Positions 1-7,701 of a DNA stretch of 16,857 bases are shown in pieces. The first letter of the stretch is position 1; every line of letters starts with the position of its first letter. This DNA comes from Capsulimonas sp. GTDB lineage: Bacteria; Armatimonadota; Armatimonadia; Armatimonadales; Capsulimonadaceae. The notes beneath the pieces are model-generated. The model worked only from the letters and a program-made list of their open reading frames with translations, searched no databases and had not been told where the DNA came from. The stretch covers positions 1 to 16,857 of the forward strand of contig JAOQAA010000634.1 of NCBI GenBank assembly GCA_025963815.1, written 5' to 3'. The position numbers and the translations under genes were made by a program.

Positions 1-28
1 TCAATCAACGAAAATACAGGAGAATGAG

Positions 29-412
29 ATGACTACGTTCACGAAAACCGCGCCGCCGGAATGGCTGCTGGCGATGTGGAAAGAGATCGACGACAAGACC
101 TTTGGCGCAGGGTTCGACTGCTTCGCCGAGAATGCGATCTGTAACCTCGGCGTCGCGGACTGGCATGGGCGCGAGACGATCCGCGAGAACCTGCGCGCGT
201 TTATCGATCGAGGATTCACCGCGCATCACGATGTTGCTGAGTATTGGGATGGCGGATCGCTCAAGATCTTCCATGGCGTCGTGACTATGACGTTCGACGA
301 TCCCAGCAAAGCGATCGTGAAACCCACGATGACGCATTTCTTTTACATGGACGAATCCGATCCTTCCAAGGTGAGCCGCTGGGTGGGATCGGTTGGCCCC
401 ATCGAATTTTAA
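29..412 (+). CDS. NTF2/SnoaL-like domain protein
   Basis: A 127-residue protein that looks like a stand-alone NTF2-like (SnoaL-type) alpha+beta cone domain. Seen: an N-terminal helix with an aromatic motif (PEWLLAMW), then FAENAICNLGVADWHGRETIRENL, which is the usual 'low-complexity loop, then GREAIR-like helix' layout, and C-terminal strands ending in RWVGSVGPIEF. The length fits a single-domain family member. The ATG is preceded by AGGAGA (18-23) at good spacing, so the gene is complete even though it lies at the window edge. It is first in a tight same-strand run with the hydrolase at 426 (13-bp gap) and the XRE regulator at 1290. Members include polyketide cyclases, dehydratases and many unknowns. 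No substrate can be assigned here. Confidence 0.8.
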   Translation: MTTFTKTAPPEWLLAMWKEIDDKTFGAGFDCFAENAICNLGVADWHGRETIRENLRAFIDRGFTAHHDVAEYWDGGSLKIFHGVVTMTFDDPSKAIVKPTMTHFFYMDESDPSKVSRWVGSVGPIEF

Positions 413-425
413 CGATTGAGAAAAC

Positions 426-1268
426 ATGATGTTCAAACTTTTACAAAATTCACATATCGTCTCGGCGCTGATCCTTTGCCTGGCGCTGACGCCAGCCAGC
501 GCCGCCGTTTCCGCGAAAGCCGCGACGCAACTCACATGGTACGGACAGTCGGCATACAAGATCGTCACCCCGAAGGGCCATGTGCTGCTAATCGATCCCT
601 GGATCAATAACCCGGTCAACAAGTCGGCCGCCGAGGACTTAAATAGCCTCACCTATGTGGACTATATTCTGATCTCGCACGGCCACTTCGATCATGTCGG
701 CGACGCCGTTGCGATTGCGAAACGAACCGGCGCGCATCTGGTCGCCAATTCGGATCTGGGAGGCGCGATGGTCGCCGACGGATATCCGAAAGATCAAGCG
801 GGGCTGGAGACGCGCGGAGGCAGCGGAGGCTCAATCACGCTGCTGGAGGGCGAGGTGACAGTGACATTTACCCCCGCCGTCCATGGCTCGTCCGTCACGG
901 GGATGGGAGAGGATGGGAAGGAGACTCTCTTTGCCGCCGGCAGCCCGGGCGGATTCGTGATCGCCATACAGAATGGTCCGACACTCTACCACACAGGTGA
1001 CACTGATCTCTTTTCCGACATGGCGCTGATTGCCAAGCGTCACAAGATCGACCTGATGCTTTGCTGTATCGGCGACCACTTCACCATGGGGCCGGATGCG
1101 GCCGCAGAGGCGGTCAAGATCATCCATCCCGCAGTCGTAATCCCTATGCACTACGGCACGTTCTCGCTTCTGACGGGAACACCGGACGCATTCCGCACGG
1201 CGCTCAAGAGAGAAGGCGCCAAAGCCAAGCTTCGGGTATTACAGGTGCATGACACAATCACCCTGTAA
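426..1268 (+). CDS. Metallo-beta-lactamase-fold hydrolase, UPF0173-like, exported
   Basis: A 280-residue MBL-fold metal-dependent hydrolase. The metal-binding signature HGHFDH (H85, H87, D89, H90) is intact. H153, D192 (HTGDTD) and H242 (PMHYGTF) complete the expected ligand set. The order IDPW - VDYILISHGHFDHVGD - LYHTGDTDLFSDM - IGDHFTMGP - IPMHYGTF matches the UPF0173 family. Residues 1-27 look like a signal peptide: basic start, hydrophobic LILCLAL core, and an ASA-like cleavage site near residue 26. That is unusual because this family is normally cytosolic. The substrate is unknown. A weak GAG precedes the ATG, and a second ATG follows at 429. It lies between the SnoaL-like gene and the XRE regulator with short gaps (13 and 21 bp), consistent with one operon. 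Confidence 0.9.
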   Translation: MMFKLLQNSHIVSALILCLALTPASAAVSAKAATQLTWYGQSAYKIVTPKGHVLLIDPWINNPVNKSAAEDLNSLTYVDYILISHGHFDHVGDAVAIAKRTGAHLVANSDLGGAMVADGYPKDQAGLETRGGSGGSITLLEGEVTVTFTPAVHGSSVTGMGEDGKETLFAAGSPGGFVIAIQNGPTLYHTGDTDLFSDMALIAKRHKIDLMLCCIGDHFTMGPDAAAEAVKIIHPAVVIPMHYGTFSLLTGTPDAFRTALKREGAKAKLRVLQVHDTITL

Positions 1269-1289
1269 AAACGATCGAGGGAGAGACCG

Positions 1290-2120
1290 ATGATTACTGC
1301 AGCTCAAAATACCAAACCGGGCGCGAATGAACTGGGCGTTCTCATGCGGCACTGGCGCGATATGCGCGGCAAAAGCCAGTTCGATCTTTCCCTCGATACG
1401 GACGTGTCGCAGCGGCACATCAGCTTTATCGAAAGCGGACGCAGCATTCCCAGCCGCCAAACATTGATGGATATCGCGCAGGCCATGGACATCCCCTTGC
1501 GCGACCGCAATACGCTTTTACTGGCGGCTGGCTACGCGCCCCTCTATCCCGAGGGCGCCTGGAACGCGCTGGAAATGCACAGCGTCACCAAGGCTTTGGA
1601 ACGGATGCTGCGCCAGCACGAACCCTTTCCCGCCGTCGTACTGGACCGCCACTGGAACGTATTGCTGACCAACGAAGCCGCGCCGCGCTTCTTCAACTGC
1701 TTTATTGACTTGTCCGCGCGCAAAACACCGCGCAATATGCTCCATCTGCTCTTCGATCCCGAAGGCATGAGGCCGTTTATCGCCAATTGGGAGGACGTGG
1801 CGAAGGGCCTCTTCGAACGCGTTTATCGCGAGTCCGTTGGCCGCGTGATCGACGAAAAAACAAAAGAGCTGCTCGCCGCCCTGCTCGAATACCCCGACGT
1901 AAAAACCGAGTGGAAAGTCCCCGCGATCCTCAGCACGATCCCCGTGACGCCACTCAGTTTTGTCAAAGACGGGCAGGTGCTCAATTACTTCTCGATGGTC
2001 ACTACCGTCGGCATCCCACAGACCATCGCCGCCCAGGAACTGCGCATCGACAGCATCTTCCCGTTAGATGACGCGACGGAAATGTATCACCTCGAAATGC
2101 TTGCGAACATGGCGGCGTAG
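1290..2120 (+). CDS. XRE-family regulator with MmyB-like ligand-binding domain
   Basis: A 276-residue transcription factor. Residues about 15-75 form an XRE helix-turn-helix (GVLMRHWRDMRGKSQ, then DVSQRHISFIESGRSIPS as the recognition segment). Residues about 100-275 match the MmyB-like ligand-binding half typical of this class (VVLDRHWNVLLTN near the start of the domain; NYFSMVTTVGIPQTIAAQELRIDSIFP near the end). The family is known to bind DNA and is thought to sense a small hydrophobic ligand. The length is normal. GGGAGAG lies just upstream of the ATG. It is the third gene of the 29-2120 unit and likely controls that unit. Its stop is only 13 bp from the stop of the convergent threonine synthase, with no clear terminator between them. 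Confidence 0.9.
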   Translation: MITAAQNTKPGANELGVLMRHWRDMRGKSQFDLSLDTDVSQRHISFIESGRSIPSRQTLMDIAQAMDIPLRDRNTLLLAAGYAPLYPEGAWNALEMHSVTKALERMLRQHEPFPAVVLDRHWNVLLTNEAAPRFFNCFIDLSARKTPRNMLHLLFDPEGMRPFIANWEDVAKGLFERVYRESVGRVIDEKTKELLAALLEYPDVKTEWKVPAILSTIPVTPLSFVKDGQVLNYFSMVTTVGIPQTIAAQELRIDSIFPLDDATEMYHLEMLANMAA

Positions 2121-2133
2121 GATTGCGGGGTGA

Positions 2134-3327
2134 TTATTCTGTCCCCTCGTCGAACCACGCTTCCAGATACTTTAATCCCGTTCCCGTGTTGAAGAGGACG
2201 ATGCGCTCATCGCGGTCCACGCGGCCCGAGGCGACCAGTTCATGCAGGGCGGCGAGGGTTGCGGCGCCTTCGGGCGCGGCGAAGACACCCGTGTGTGCGG
2301 CCAATTCACTCCAGGCGGCGCGGATGGCTTGCTCCGTCACGGCGATGGCGGTTCCGCTGGATTTGCGGACGGCGTCCAGGATCAGGAAGTCACCGATGGC
2401 GCGTGGGACCCGGAGGCCGCTGGCCATCGTCGCGGCGTCTTGCCACATCTCCGCATGGTCTTCCCCGTTTTCGAAGGCGCGGACGATCGGGGCGCAGCCC
2501 GCCGATTGCACGGAGATCATGCGGGGTCGGCGGCTGTCGATCCAGCCGAGCTGCTCCATCTCGTCGAATGCCTTCCACATGCCGATCAGGCCCGTTCCCC
2601 CACCCGTCGGATACACGATGACATCGGGCAGCACGCCTCCGAACTGTTCGAACAGTTCATATCCAAGCGTTTTCTTCCCCTCGATTCGATATGGCTCACG
2701 AAGCGTCGCCATGTCGAACCATCCATGATTGCGAATGCCCTGCTGCACGTGCGCGTTGGCGTCGGTGATCAGGCCCGGGACAAGCGCAAGGTCCGCACCG
2801 AACGCCCGGCACTCCGCGACAAAGGCCCGCGGAGTATCGTCGGGCATGGCGACATGCGCGGGCAGGCCATACGCCGACGCATAAGCCGCCAAGGAGCTTC
2901 CAGCGTTGCCGGCGGTTCCCACCGCCAGCTCTCGTGATCCTAGCTCATAGGCGCGCGCCACGGCGACGGCCATTCCCCGGTCTTTGAATGACCCTGTCGG
3001 ATTGGCGGCCTCATTCTTCAGCGTCAGACGCGGGAAACGCAGCTTGGCGCGCAGGCGCTCCACGGGCAAAAGGGGCGTCCAGCCTTCGCCGAGCGCGACG
3101 ACGAGCGCCGGATCGCGCACCGGCAGAACCTGTGCGTAGCGCCACAGATTCGCGGGACCAGCGGCGAGGCCCGCCGGAGTCAGCGACACCTTTGCGAGGT
3201 CGTATCGCGCCAATAAAGGCGCCCCGGCGCGGCTTAAGTTTTGTGGGATGTCGGCGTCATAAGATTCGCCGGTCCGACTGCATTCCAGGTGCGTCAGCAA
3301 ACTATGGGTTGGTACGGAGCTGTCCAT
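2134..3327 (-). CDS. thrC: Threonine synthase (PLP-dependent)
   Basis: A 397-residue fold-type II PLP enzyme. Threonine synthase converts O-phospho-L-homoserine to threonine and phosphate in the cytosol. Seen: the N-terminal LECSRTGESYDAD segment typical of bacterial ThrC (the second Cys of the common CxxC is Thr here), GEGWTPLLP, and the PLP Schiff-base motif NPTGSFKDRG with K115. TAGNAGSSLAAYAS matches the substrate-loop region, and YPTGGGTGLIGMWKAF is the phosphate-binding glycine loop. APEGAATLAAL and FNTGTGLKYLEAW occupy the C-terminus. The start is supported by GAGGAC at 3332-3337 (minus strand), followed by AA before ATG. It is divergent from the HD-domain gene across 42 bp. No other threonine-pathway genes are in the window, so it appears monocistronic. 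Confidence 0.93.
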   Translation of the reverse strand: MDSSVPTHSLLTHLECSRTGESYDADIPQNLSRAGAPLLARYDLAKVSLTPAGLAAGPANLWRYAQVLPVRDPALVVALGEGWTPLLPVERLRAKLRFPRLTLKNEAANPTGSFKDRGMAVAVARAYELGSRELAVGTAGNAGSSLAAYASAYGLPAHVAMPDDTPRAFVAECRAFGADLALVPGLITDANAHVQQGIRNHGWFDMATLREPYRIEGKKTLGYELFEQFGGVLPDVIVYPTGGGTGLIGMWKAFDEMEQLGWIDSRRPRMISVQSAGCAPIVRAFENGEDHAEMWQDAATMASGLRVPRAIGDFLILDAVRKSSGTAIAVTEQAIRAAWSELAAHTGVFAAPEGAATLAALHELVASGRVDRDERIVLFNTGTGLKYLEAWFDEGTE

Positions 3328-3369
3328 GTTGGTCCTCGAGAGGTATTCTTACCGGCGGGAGTATCCACG

Positions 3370-4023
3370 ATGTCAATCAACTTGCAAAATGAATGGGCCG
3401 CATTCTGGGCGACGCTGGGGCTGGATCGTCGTCTCGGAGATGAGTACTATACGCTCATCGCCACGCATATGAGCGAAGCGCATCGATTCTACCATAATCT
3501 GGCGCACGTGCAGGCGCTGCTGCTCGACTATCAGAACGTCTTGCCTCTGGTGCGCGATCCGGTGGCGTTCCAGTGGAAGATCTGGTTTCACGATTTCATC
3601 TATAATCCCGGCGCGCCAGACAATGAACTGCAGAGCGCCGAAATCGCCCGGCGTCTTGCGTGGGAGACAGGGTTAAGTGAAACATTCGGCTCAGATGTGT
3701 TTGATGGAATCATGGCGACTAAGACTCACGCCGCATCGACCGAAGACGACCGGCTCCTCGTCACACTGGACCTCGCAATCTTAGGCGCCTCCGAAGAGCG
3801 TTTCGACCAGTACGAGCGTCAGGTCGCCAGCGAGTTTTTGACCAATCCCAGCATCTCCTTGGAGGCTTACCGAGAAGGCCGTCTCACGTGGGCGCGGGCG
3901 TTTGAACGGCGCGAACCGATCTATCCCACTCCTTACGGGAAAGAAGCTTTTGAAGCGGCGGCTCACGCCAATCTGAAACGCTCTATCGCGCGTCTGGAGC
4001 AGAACATTGTAATCCAATTGTAA
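3370..4023 (+). CDS. HD-superfamily metal-dependent phosphohydrolase (COG4339-like)
   Basis: A 217-residue predicted HD-superfamily phosphohydrolase. Metal-site candidates in order are H42 and H46 (RFYHNLAHV), H74-D75 (WFHDFIYN), E86 (DNELQSA) and D134 (TLDLAILGA). This is the layout of the COG4339 group of uncharacterised phosphohydrolases. The C-terminal YREGRLTWARAF...ERREPIY...EAAAHANLKRSI tail also fits. The frame is open from 3241, but I chose ATG 3370. GGGAG at 3357-3361 is well placed for it, the family signature starts shortly after, and the longer form would overlap the start of the divergent threonine synthase. The substrate is unknown for the family. Confidence 0.85.
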   Translation: MSINLQNEWAAFWATLGLDRRLGDEYYTLIATHMSEAHRFYHNLAHVQALLLDYQNVLPLVRDPVAFQWKIWFHDFIYNPGAPDNELQSAEIARRLAWETGLSETFGSDVFDGIMATKTHAASTEDDRLLVTLDLAILGASEERFDQYERQVASEFLTNPSISLEAYREGRLTWARAFERREPIYPTPYGKEAFEAAAHANLKRSIARLEQNIVIQL

Positions 4024-4046
4024 CACCACTTTGAACAATTTTACTG

Positions 4047-4052
4047 TATAAT
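4047..4052 (+). promoter_or_regulatory. Candidate -10 element upstream of the GAF-PAS-GGDEF gene
   Basis: A perfect TATAAT hexamer lies 90 bp before the ATG at 4143. The only -35-like hexamer (TTGAAC, 4031-4036) is just 10 bp away, too close for a standard sigma-70 pair, so this is a -10-only call. If used, it would give a leader of about 84 nt containing the hairpin at 4089-4123. Confidence 0.4.
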
Positions 4053-4088
4053 GGCTCCAGAGGTCACCAGAGAGGCTATCAAGATATC

Positions 4089-4123
4089 CGCAGTCAAAGC
4101 CGACAATATTGAAAGCGACTGCG
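4089..4123 (+). promoter_or_regulatory. Leader hairpin before the GAF-PAS-GGDEF gene
   Basis: A perfect 7-bp inverted repeat, CGCAGTC (4089-4095) and GACTGCG (4117-4123), encloses a 21-nt loop just upstream of the ATG at 4143. There is no U-tract, so it is not a terminator. It could shape the 5' leader or be a protein-binding site. It does not match a c-di-GMP riboswitch well enough to call one. Confidence 0.35.
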
Positions 4124-4142
4124 TTAGAAATGTAAGAACGAC

Positions 4143-5777
4143 ATGATGATACTGCCGATGCCAGAGAACGAAACGGAGCGATTGAAGTGGCTGCGGGAAA
4201 GCCGTATCCTCGACACGCCTCCCGAAGATCTTTTCGATGAAGTGACCCGTATGGCCGCCGACCTTTGCGGCGCGCCTTTCGCCGCCGTCATTTTGATCGA
4301 CGCCGAGCGTCAGTGGTTCAAGTCGGTCGTCGGATATGACGTGCGGGAAACGCCCCGCGACGCCGCCTTTTGCGCCTATACCATTCTCCAGCCGGACATG
4401 CTAATCGTTCCCGATGCGCGCCGTGATGAACGGTTTGCACAAAATCCGTTTGTCATCGGCGCCCCCAGCGTACGCTTCTACGCCGGCGCTCCGCTGATCA
4501 CCTCCGAAGGCTACGCCCTAGGCTCCCTCTGCGTCCTCGACTTGAAGCCACGCAGCTTGACGGCGGAACAGCAGAGGATTCTTCAAATGCTCGCGCGGCA
4601 AGTCGCATCGCGCATCGAGCTTCGGCGCCAGCTGATCGTGCAGCAGCAGTTGATTGACGAAAGCGCCAGCGCGCAAGCCTCTCTCAAGCAAAGCGAAGAG
4701 CGTTTGAAAGAAGCGCAAAGCCTCGCGCAGATGGGAAGCTGGGAGTTCGAAATCGCCACTTGCCGTATTTCCTGGTCCGACGAGCTATTCCATCTTCTGG
4801 AGCTGGACCCCTCGGACGGGGAGCCGTCGATAGAGAGGCTGCGAACACTTTATCATCCCGACGACGCCGTCATGCAGACGGAGATCGCGGCCCGATCCAT
4901 CGAGACCGGAGAGCCGTTTGAGTTCGATATCCGTGTGATGAGGCGTGATGGTTCTTTGCGATGGATGCACTCCATGGGCCGCGCCGTGCGCGGCGCTGAC
5001 GGGTCCGTGCAACGTCTGGTCGGTACGCTGATGAATATCCACGAACGGCGCATGGCGGACGATGCCCTGCGTGAAAGCGAAAACCGTCTGAGCATGGTCC
5101 TGGAAAAAGGACGCTTCAGCGCCTGGCGACTCGATCTTGCTTCGAACGAGTTCATCGGCGCGAACGCTCAGGCGAAAGCGCTCTTCGGATTGTCTCCGGA
5201 GGCGACATTCACAAGAACCGATTATCTTGGGGCTGTCCATCCCGACGACCGCGCATACATGCAGGAATCGATGCAGGCGACTCTGGAGGCGGCGCGTTAT
5301 ACAGAGGCGGAGTTTCGGGTGGTTTGGCCGGACGGAAGCATCCACTGGCTCAGCGCCCGCGGAAGCGCCATCTTCGGCGACGAGGGGCAGCCGGTCGGCG
5401 TCAGCGGCGTCATGCACGATATCACCGACCGGAAATGGGCGGAAGCCCAGCGCGAGCAGGCGCTGCGCGAGGCGGAGGAGCGCGCGGACCGCGATCCGCT
5501 GACCGGCCTCTGGAACCACCGCGCGTTCCACAAGCGGCTGGAGGAAGAAGCCGCGCGCAGCGAGCGCGACGGCGGCGCGCTGACGGTGGCGATGATCGAC
5601 GTCGACAACTTTCAGTTCTTCAACGACGCATACGGGCACGTGATCGGCGATGACGTTCTGCGCGCGGTCGGGGCTCGACTGCAATCAATGTGCCGCCCAT
5701 ACGACACCATCGCACGCTTCGGCGGCGACGAGTTCGTCCTGATTCTTCCCGCCGCCGAGACCACATCGCGCATCTAA
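4143..5777 (+). CDS. GAF-PAS-PAS-GGDEF sensor diguanylate cyclase, truncated by in-frame stop
   Basis: The N-terminal 544 residues of what was a larger c-di-GMP signalling protein. Domains: GAF about 25-162 (preceded by the common RLKWLRESRILDTPPE motif), PAS about 195-303, PAS with PAC-like end about 313-432, a short linker helix, then GGDEF from DRDPLTGLWNHRAF (449). The active-site GGDEF is at 527-531, and a product-inhibition I-site RxxD (R518-D521) sits five residues before it. No transmembrane segment is seen, so it is a cytoplasmic sensor. Translation stops at TAA 5775-5777, removing the last roughly 50 residues of the GGDEF fold. The missing part continues in the same frame downstream, so this product alone is unlikely to be an active cyclase. 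ATGs at 4143, 4146 and 4158 are all possible starts, none with a strong SD. Confidence 0.85.
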   Translation: MMILPMPENETERLKWLRESRILDTPPEDLFDEVTRMAADLCGAPFAAVILIDAERQWFKSVVGYDVRETPRDAAFCAYTILQPDMLIVPDARRDERFAQNPFVIGAPSVRFYAGAPLITSEGYALGSLCVLDLKPRSLTAEQQRILQMLARQVASRIELRRQLIVQQQLIDESASAQASLKQSEERLKEAQSLAQMGSWEFEIATCRISWSDELFHLLELDPSDGEPSIERLRTLYHPDDAVMQTEIAARSIETGEPFEFDIRVMRRDGSLRWMHSMGRAVRGADGSVQRLVGTLMNIHERRMADDALRESENRLSMVLEKGRFSAWRLDLASNEFIGANAQAKALFGLSPEATFTRTDYLGAVHPDDRAYMQESMQATLEAARYTEAEFRVVWPDGSIHWLSARGSAIFGDEGQPVGVSGVMHDITDRKWAEAQREQALREAEERADRDPLTGLWNHRAFHKRLEEEAARSERDGGALTVAMIDVDNFQFFNDAYGHVIGDDVLRAVGARLQSMCRPYDTIARFGGDEFVLILPAAETTSRI

Positions 5778-5891
5778 ATCGAGCGGCGGCTTCAGGACGG
5801 CCTTCGCGGCCTTGCCTACACGCCGGCCGGTTCGGAGATCTCAGTCCCCATCAGCGCCACTATCGGCGTCTCCACATTTGCCCACGAAAGC

Positions 5892-6581
5892 TTGGACCGC
5901 CATGAAGTCATTCGTCTGGCGGATGAGCGCCTGCGGCGCGCCAAGACGGGGGCGGAAGTGGAGACAGAGGCAGACCAGGTCCGGGCGACGATGACCACGA
6001 CTCTGGAAGGTTTTTCCATGCTCGACGCCCTGGTGACGGCGGTGGATAACAAGGACCGCTACACGCGGCGGCACTCCGAAGACGTGATGGCTTACTGTCT
6101 CACGATCGCGCGCGCGATGGGGATGTCGGAGGACGAACAAACAACGATTGGGGTCGCGGCGCTGCTGCACGATGTCGGCAAGATCGGCGTGCCGGACGCC
6201 GTGCTGCGCAAGCCCGGGCGGCTGACGGATTTTGAATACGAAGCTATCCAGCATCATCCGCAGATGGGCGCCGCCATTGTCTCCACGGTCGCGGGCCTGG
6301 AAGCGTCGCTGGACGCCGTGCGGCACCACCACGAGCGCTGGGATGGCGACGGCTACCCCAGCGGCCTCAGCGGAACGGACATCCCCCTCATCGCCCGTAT
6401 GATGGCCGTGGCTGACGCCTTCAGCGCCATGACCACCGACCGCCCCTACCGGCTGGGAATGCCGCCCGCTAAGGCTCTCTCGATCCTGGAAAACGGCGCC
6501 GGCTCGCAGTGGGACCCGAACTGCGTCCGTGTCTTCCTGCAATCGTTCGCCGCGGAATGTGAACGCAGCCGGGCGGCCTAG
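5892..6581 (+). CDS. GGDEF remnant plus HD-GYP phosphodiesterase domain, downstream of in-frame stop
   Basis: This is the C-terminal part of the same reading frame as the 4143 gene, separated from it only by the TAA at 5775-5777. Codons 5778-5891 encode the missing GGDEF end (ISATIGVSTFAH), and the domain finishes with VIRLADERLRRAKTGA. The HD-GYP domain starts near 6018. Its catalytic residues look complete: HDVGKIG (6168 on), the HH pair in QHHPQMG, and HHHERWDGDGYP (6324-6359). HD-GYP domains hydrolyse c-di-GMP. A TTG at 5892 opens this ORF without a good SD. ATG 6018 has GGAAGG (6005-6010) 7 nt upstream and begins exactly at the domain boundary, so it is the better candidate for independent initiation. 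The last codon forms a CTAG shared with the convergent regulator's stop. Confidence 0.75.
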   Translation: MDRHEVIRLADERLRRAKTGAEVETEADQVRATMTTTLEGFSMLDALVTAVDNKDRYTRRHSEDVMAYCLTIARAMGMSEDEQTTIGVAALLHDVGKIGVPDAVLRKPGRLTDFEYEAIQHHPQMGAAIVSTVAGLEASLDAVRHHHERWDGDGYPSGLSGTDIPLIARMMAVADAFSAMTTDRPYRLGMPPAKALSILENGAGSQWDPNCVRVFLQSFAAECERSRAA

Positions 6582-7669
6582 GCCGGGCCCGTGCTCTCGC
6601 CCATGAGCAGATAGGGCGCGAGCAGTTCCTGCTGCTCTTCTTTCTCCCACAGCAATTCAATCGCGCGGCGCGCGAGTTCAGCGATGGGATGCGCAACGCT
6701 GGTCAGCGTAGGATGCGTAAACCGACTGGGGCGCACGCCCTCAAACCCGAGCACCGACAGATCCTTGGGGACTTCTATCCGGCGCTCCGAGCACCACTTG
6801 AGTACGGCCCAGGCGCCGGGGTCGGAGACTGTAAAGATGGCGGTCGGCTTTGGAGCGCCGGACCAGACGTCATCCATCACGGCGGTCGCGGCGTCGAAGG
6901 AGCTGTCCCCCAGCTTCGCTCCGCACAACGCCACCCGAGACTCCGACAACCCACGCGCGCGAATAAGCCGTTCAAACGTTTCAATCTTGATCTGAACGGA
7001 TTCCACTTCGGCCGGCTCATTGACGAGAAGAACGATCCGTCGATGCCCAAGCTCCGTCAGATGGCTCACGCCCAACTCGATCGCCAGCGTGTTGTCCGTT
7101 CCGACATACGAGCCGCGAAAGCCCGACCGAATCGCATCGACAATGACGGCGTGATAGCCGCGGTCGTGGAGCGCGCGGTAAAGCTGCCCCGTAAACCCCT
7201 CGGTCTCCCCTAGAATGATGATCCGCTGCTGGTGCGGCGGCAGCTGGACCCGCTCGAACGCCTGGGAGATCTGCTCTCCGTTGTGCGTGTAATACGGCTG
7301 AATCTGCAAGCCTCGCTTCGACGCCTCGGCGGCGCAGGCTTGCAATAACTCACTTTGGAAATCGGAATTGTACTGGTGAACGAACACCCCCAGCGTAGTC
7401 GCGACCAGCTTTTTGGTGACCGATGTCCCAAGCGCCGCCTTACGCACGAGCAATCCTTCGCGGGTCAGCTCCGCCAGCGCCTTGCGCACGGTGGCGCGCG
7501 ACACATCCAGCTTCTCCATCAGCAGCGCTTCGGTCCAGAATGCCTGACCATCTTCGCAATGGTTCTCAATCACCTCCCGCAGCGTTCCGCGCACCTGCAG
7601 ATGCAGCGGCATGCCCCGGTCCCGGCTGATCAGAACGCGGTCCAGCAGATCGGTCGACGGATAATTCAT
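6578..7669 (-). CDS. GntR-LacI chimeric sugar regulator (copy A)
   Basis: A 363-residue regulator with a GntR-type winged helix (about 1-85; VSRATVRKALAELTREGLLVRKAALGT) fused to a LacI/PBP1-type ligand-binding domain (about 90-350; LGVFVHQYNSDFQSELLQAC at its start, SVLGFEGVRPSRFTHPTLTSV near its end). This is the AraR-like architecture, usually a repressor released by a sugar. ATG 7669 aligns with the start of the paralogue at 8942. A GTG at 7690 is open but lies only about 5 nt from the predicted transcription start, so I reject it. A perfect sigma-70 promoter lies just upstream. It is the second of two tandem paralogues, and the terminator between them indicates separate transcription. 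Its effector is unknown; galactose or arabinose is a guess from context. Confidence 0.88.
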   Translation of the reverse strand: MNYPSTDLLDRVLISRDRGMPLHLQVRGTLREVIENHCEDGQAFWTEALLMEKLDVSRATVRKALAELTREGLLVRKAALGTSVTKKLVATTLGVFVHQYNSDFQSELLQACAAEASKRGLQIQPYYTHNGEQISQAFERVQLPPHQQRIIILGETEGFTGQLYRALHDRGYHAVIVDAIRSGFRGSYVGTDNTLAIELGVSHLTELGHRRIVLLVNEPAEVESVQIKIETFERLIRARGLSESRVALCGAKLGDSSFDAATAVMDDVWSGAPKPTAIFTVSDPGAWAVLKWCSERRIEVPKDLSVLGFEGVRPSRFTHPTLTSVAHPIAELARRAIELLWEKEEQQELLAPYLLMGESTGPA

Positions 7670-7681
7670 ATGTTCACTTAA

Positions 7682-7691
7682 TGTACGCACA
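7682..7691. promoter_or_regulatory. Possible operator at the start of regulator copy A
   Basis: TGTACGCACA is palindromic at four of five base pairs and resembles the TGTAC-type half-sites of AraR-class operators. It lies just downstream of the predicted transcription start, where a bound repressor would block initiation. The site is short and could be chance. Confidence 0.25.
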
Positions 7692-7701
7692 ATCTCGATT
7701 C

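Noticed and set aside
3241..3369. Longer N-terminus for the HD phosphohydrolase
   Set aside because: It would overlap the start of divergent thrC, while ATG 3370 has a good SD and begins the family-like sequence.
4059..4142. c-di-GMP (GEMM) riboswitch before the GGDEF gene
   Set aside because: A CAAAGCC fragment and a hairpin are present, but the two-stem architecture and remaining conserved positions are not.
4785..5684. Minus-strand open frame of 299 codons opposite the PAS/GGDEF region
   Set aside because: It is His/Arg/Val-rich shadow sequence, and the plus-strand domains are unambiguous.
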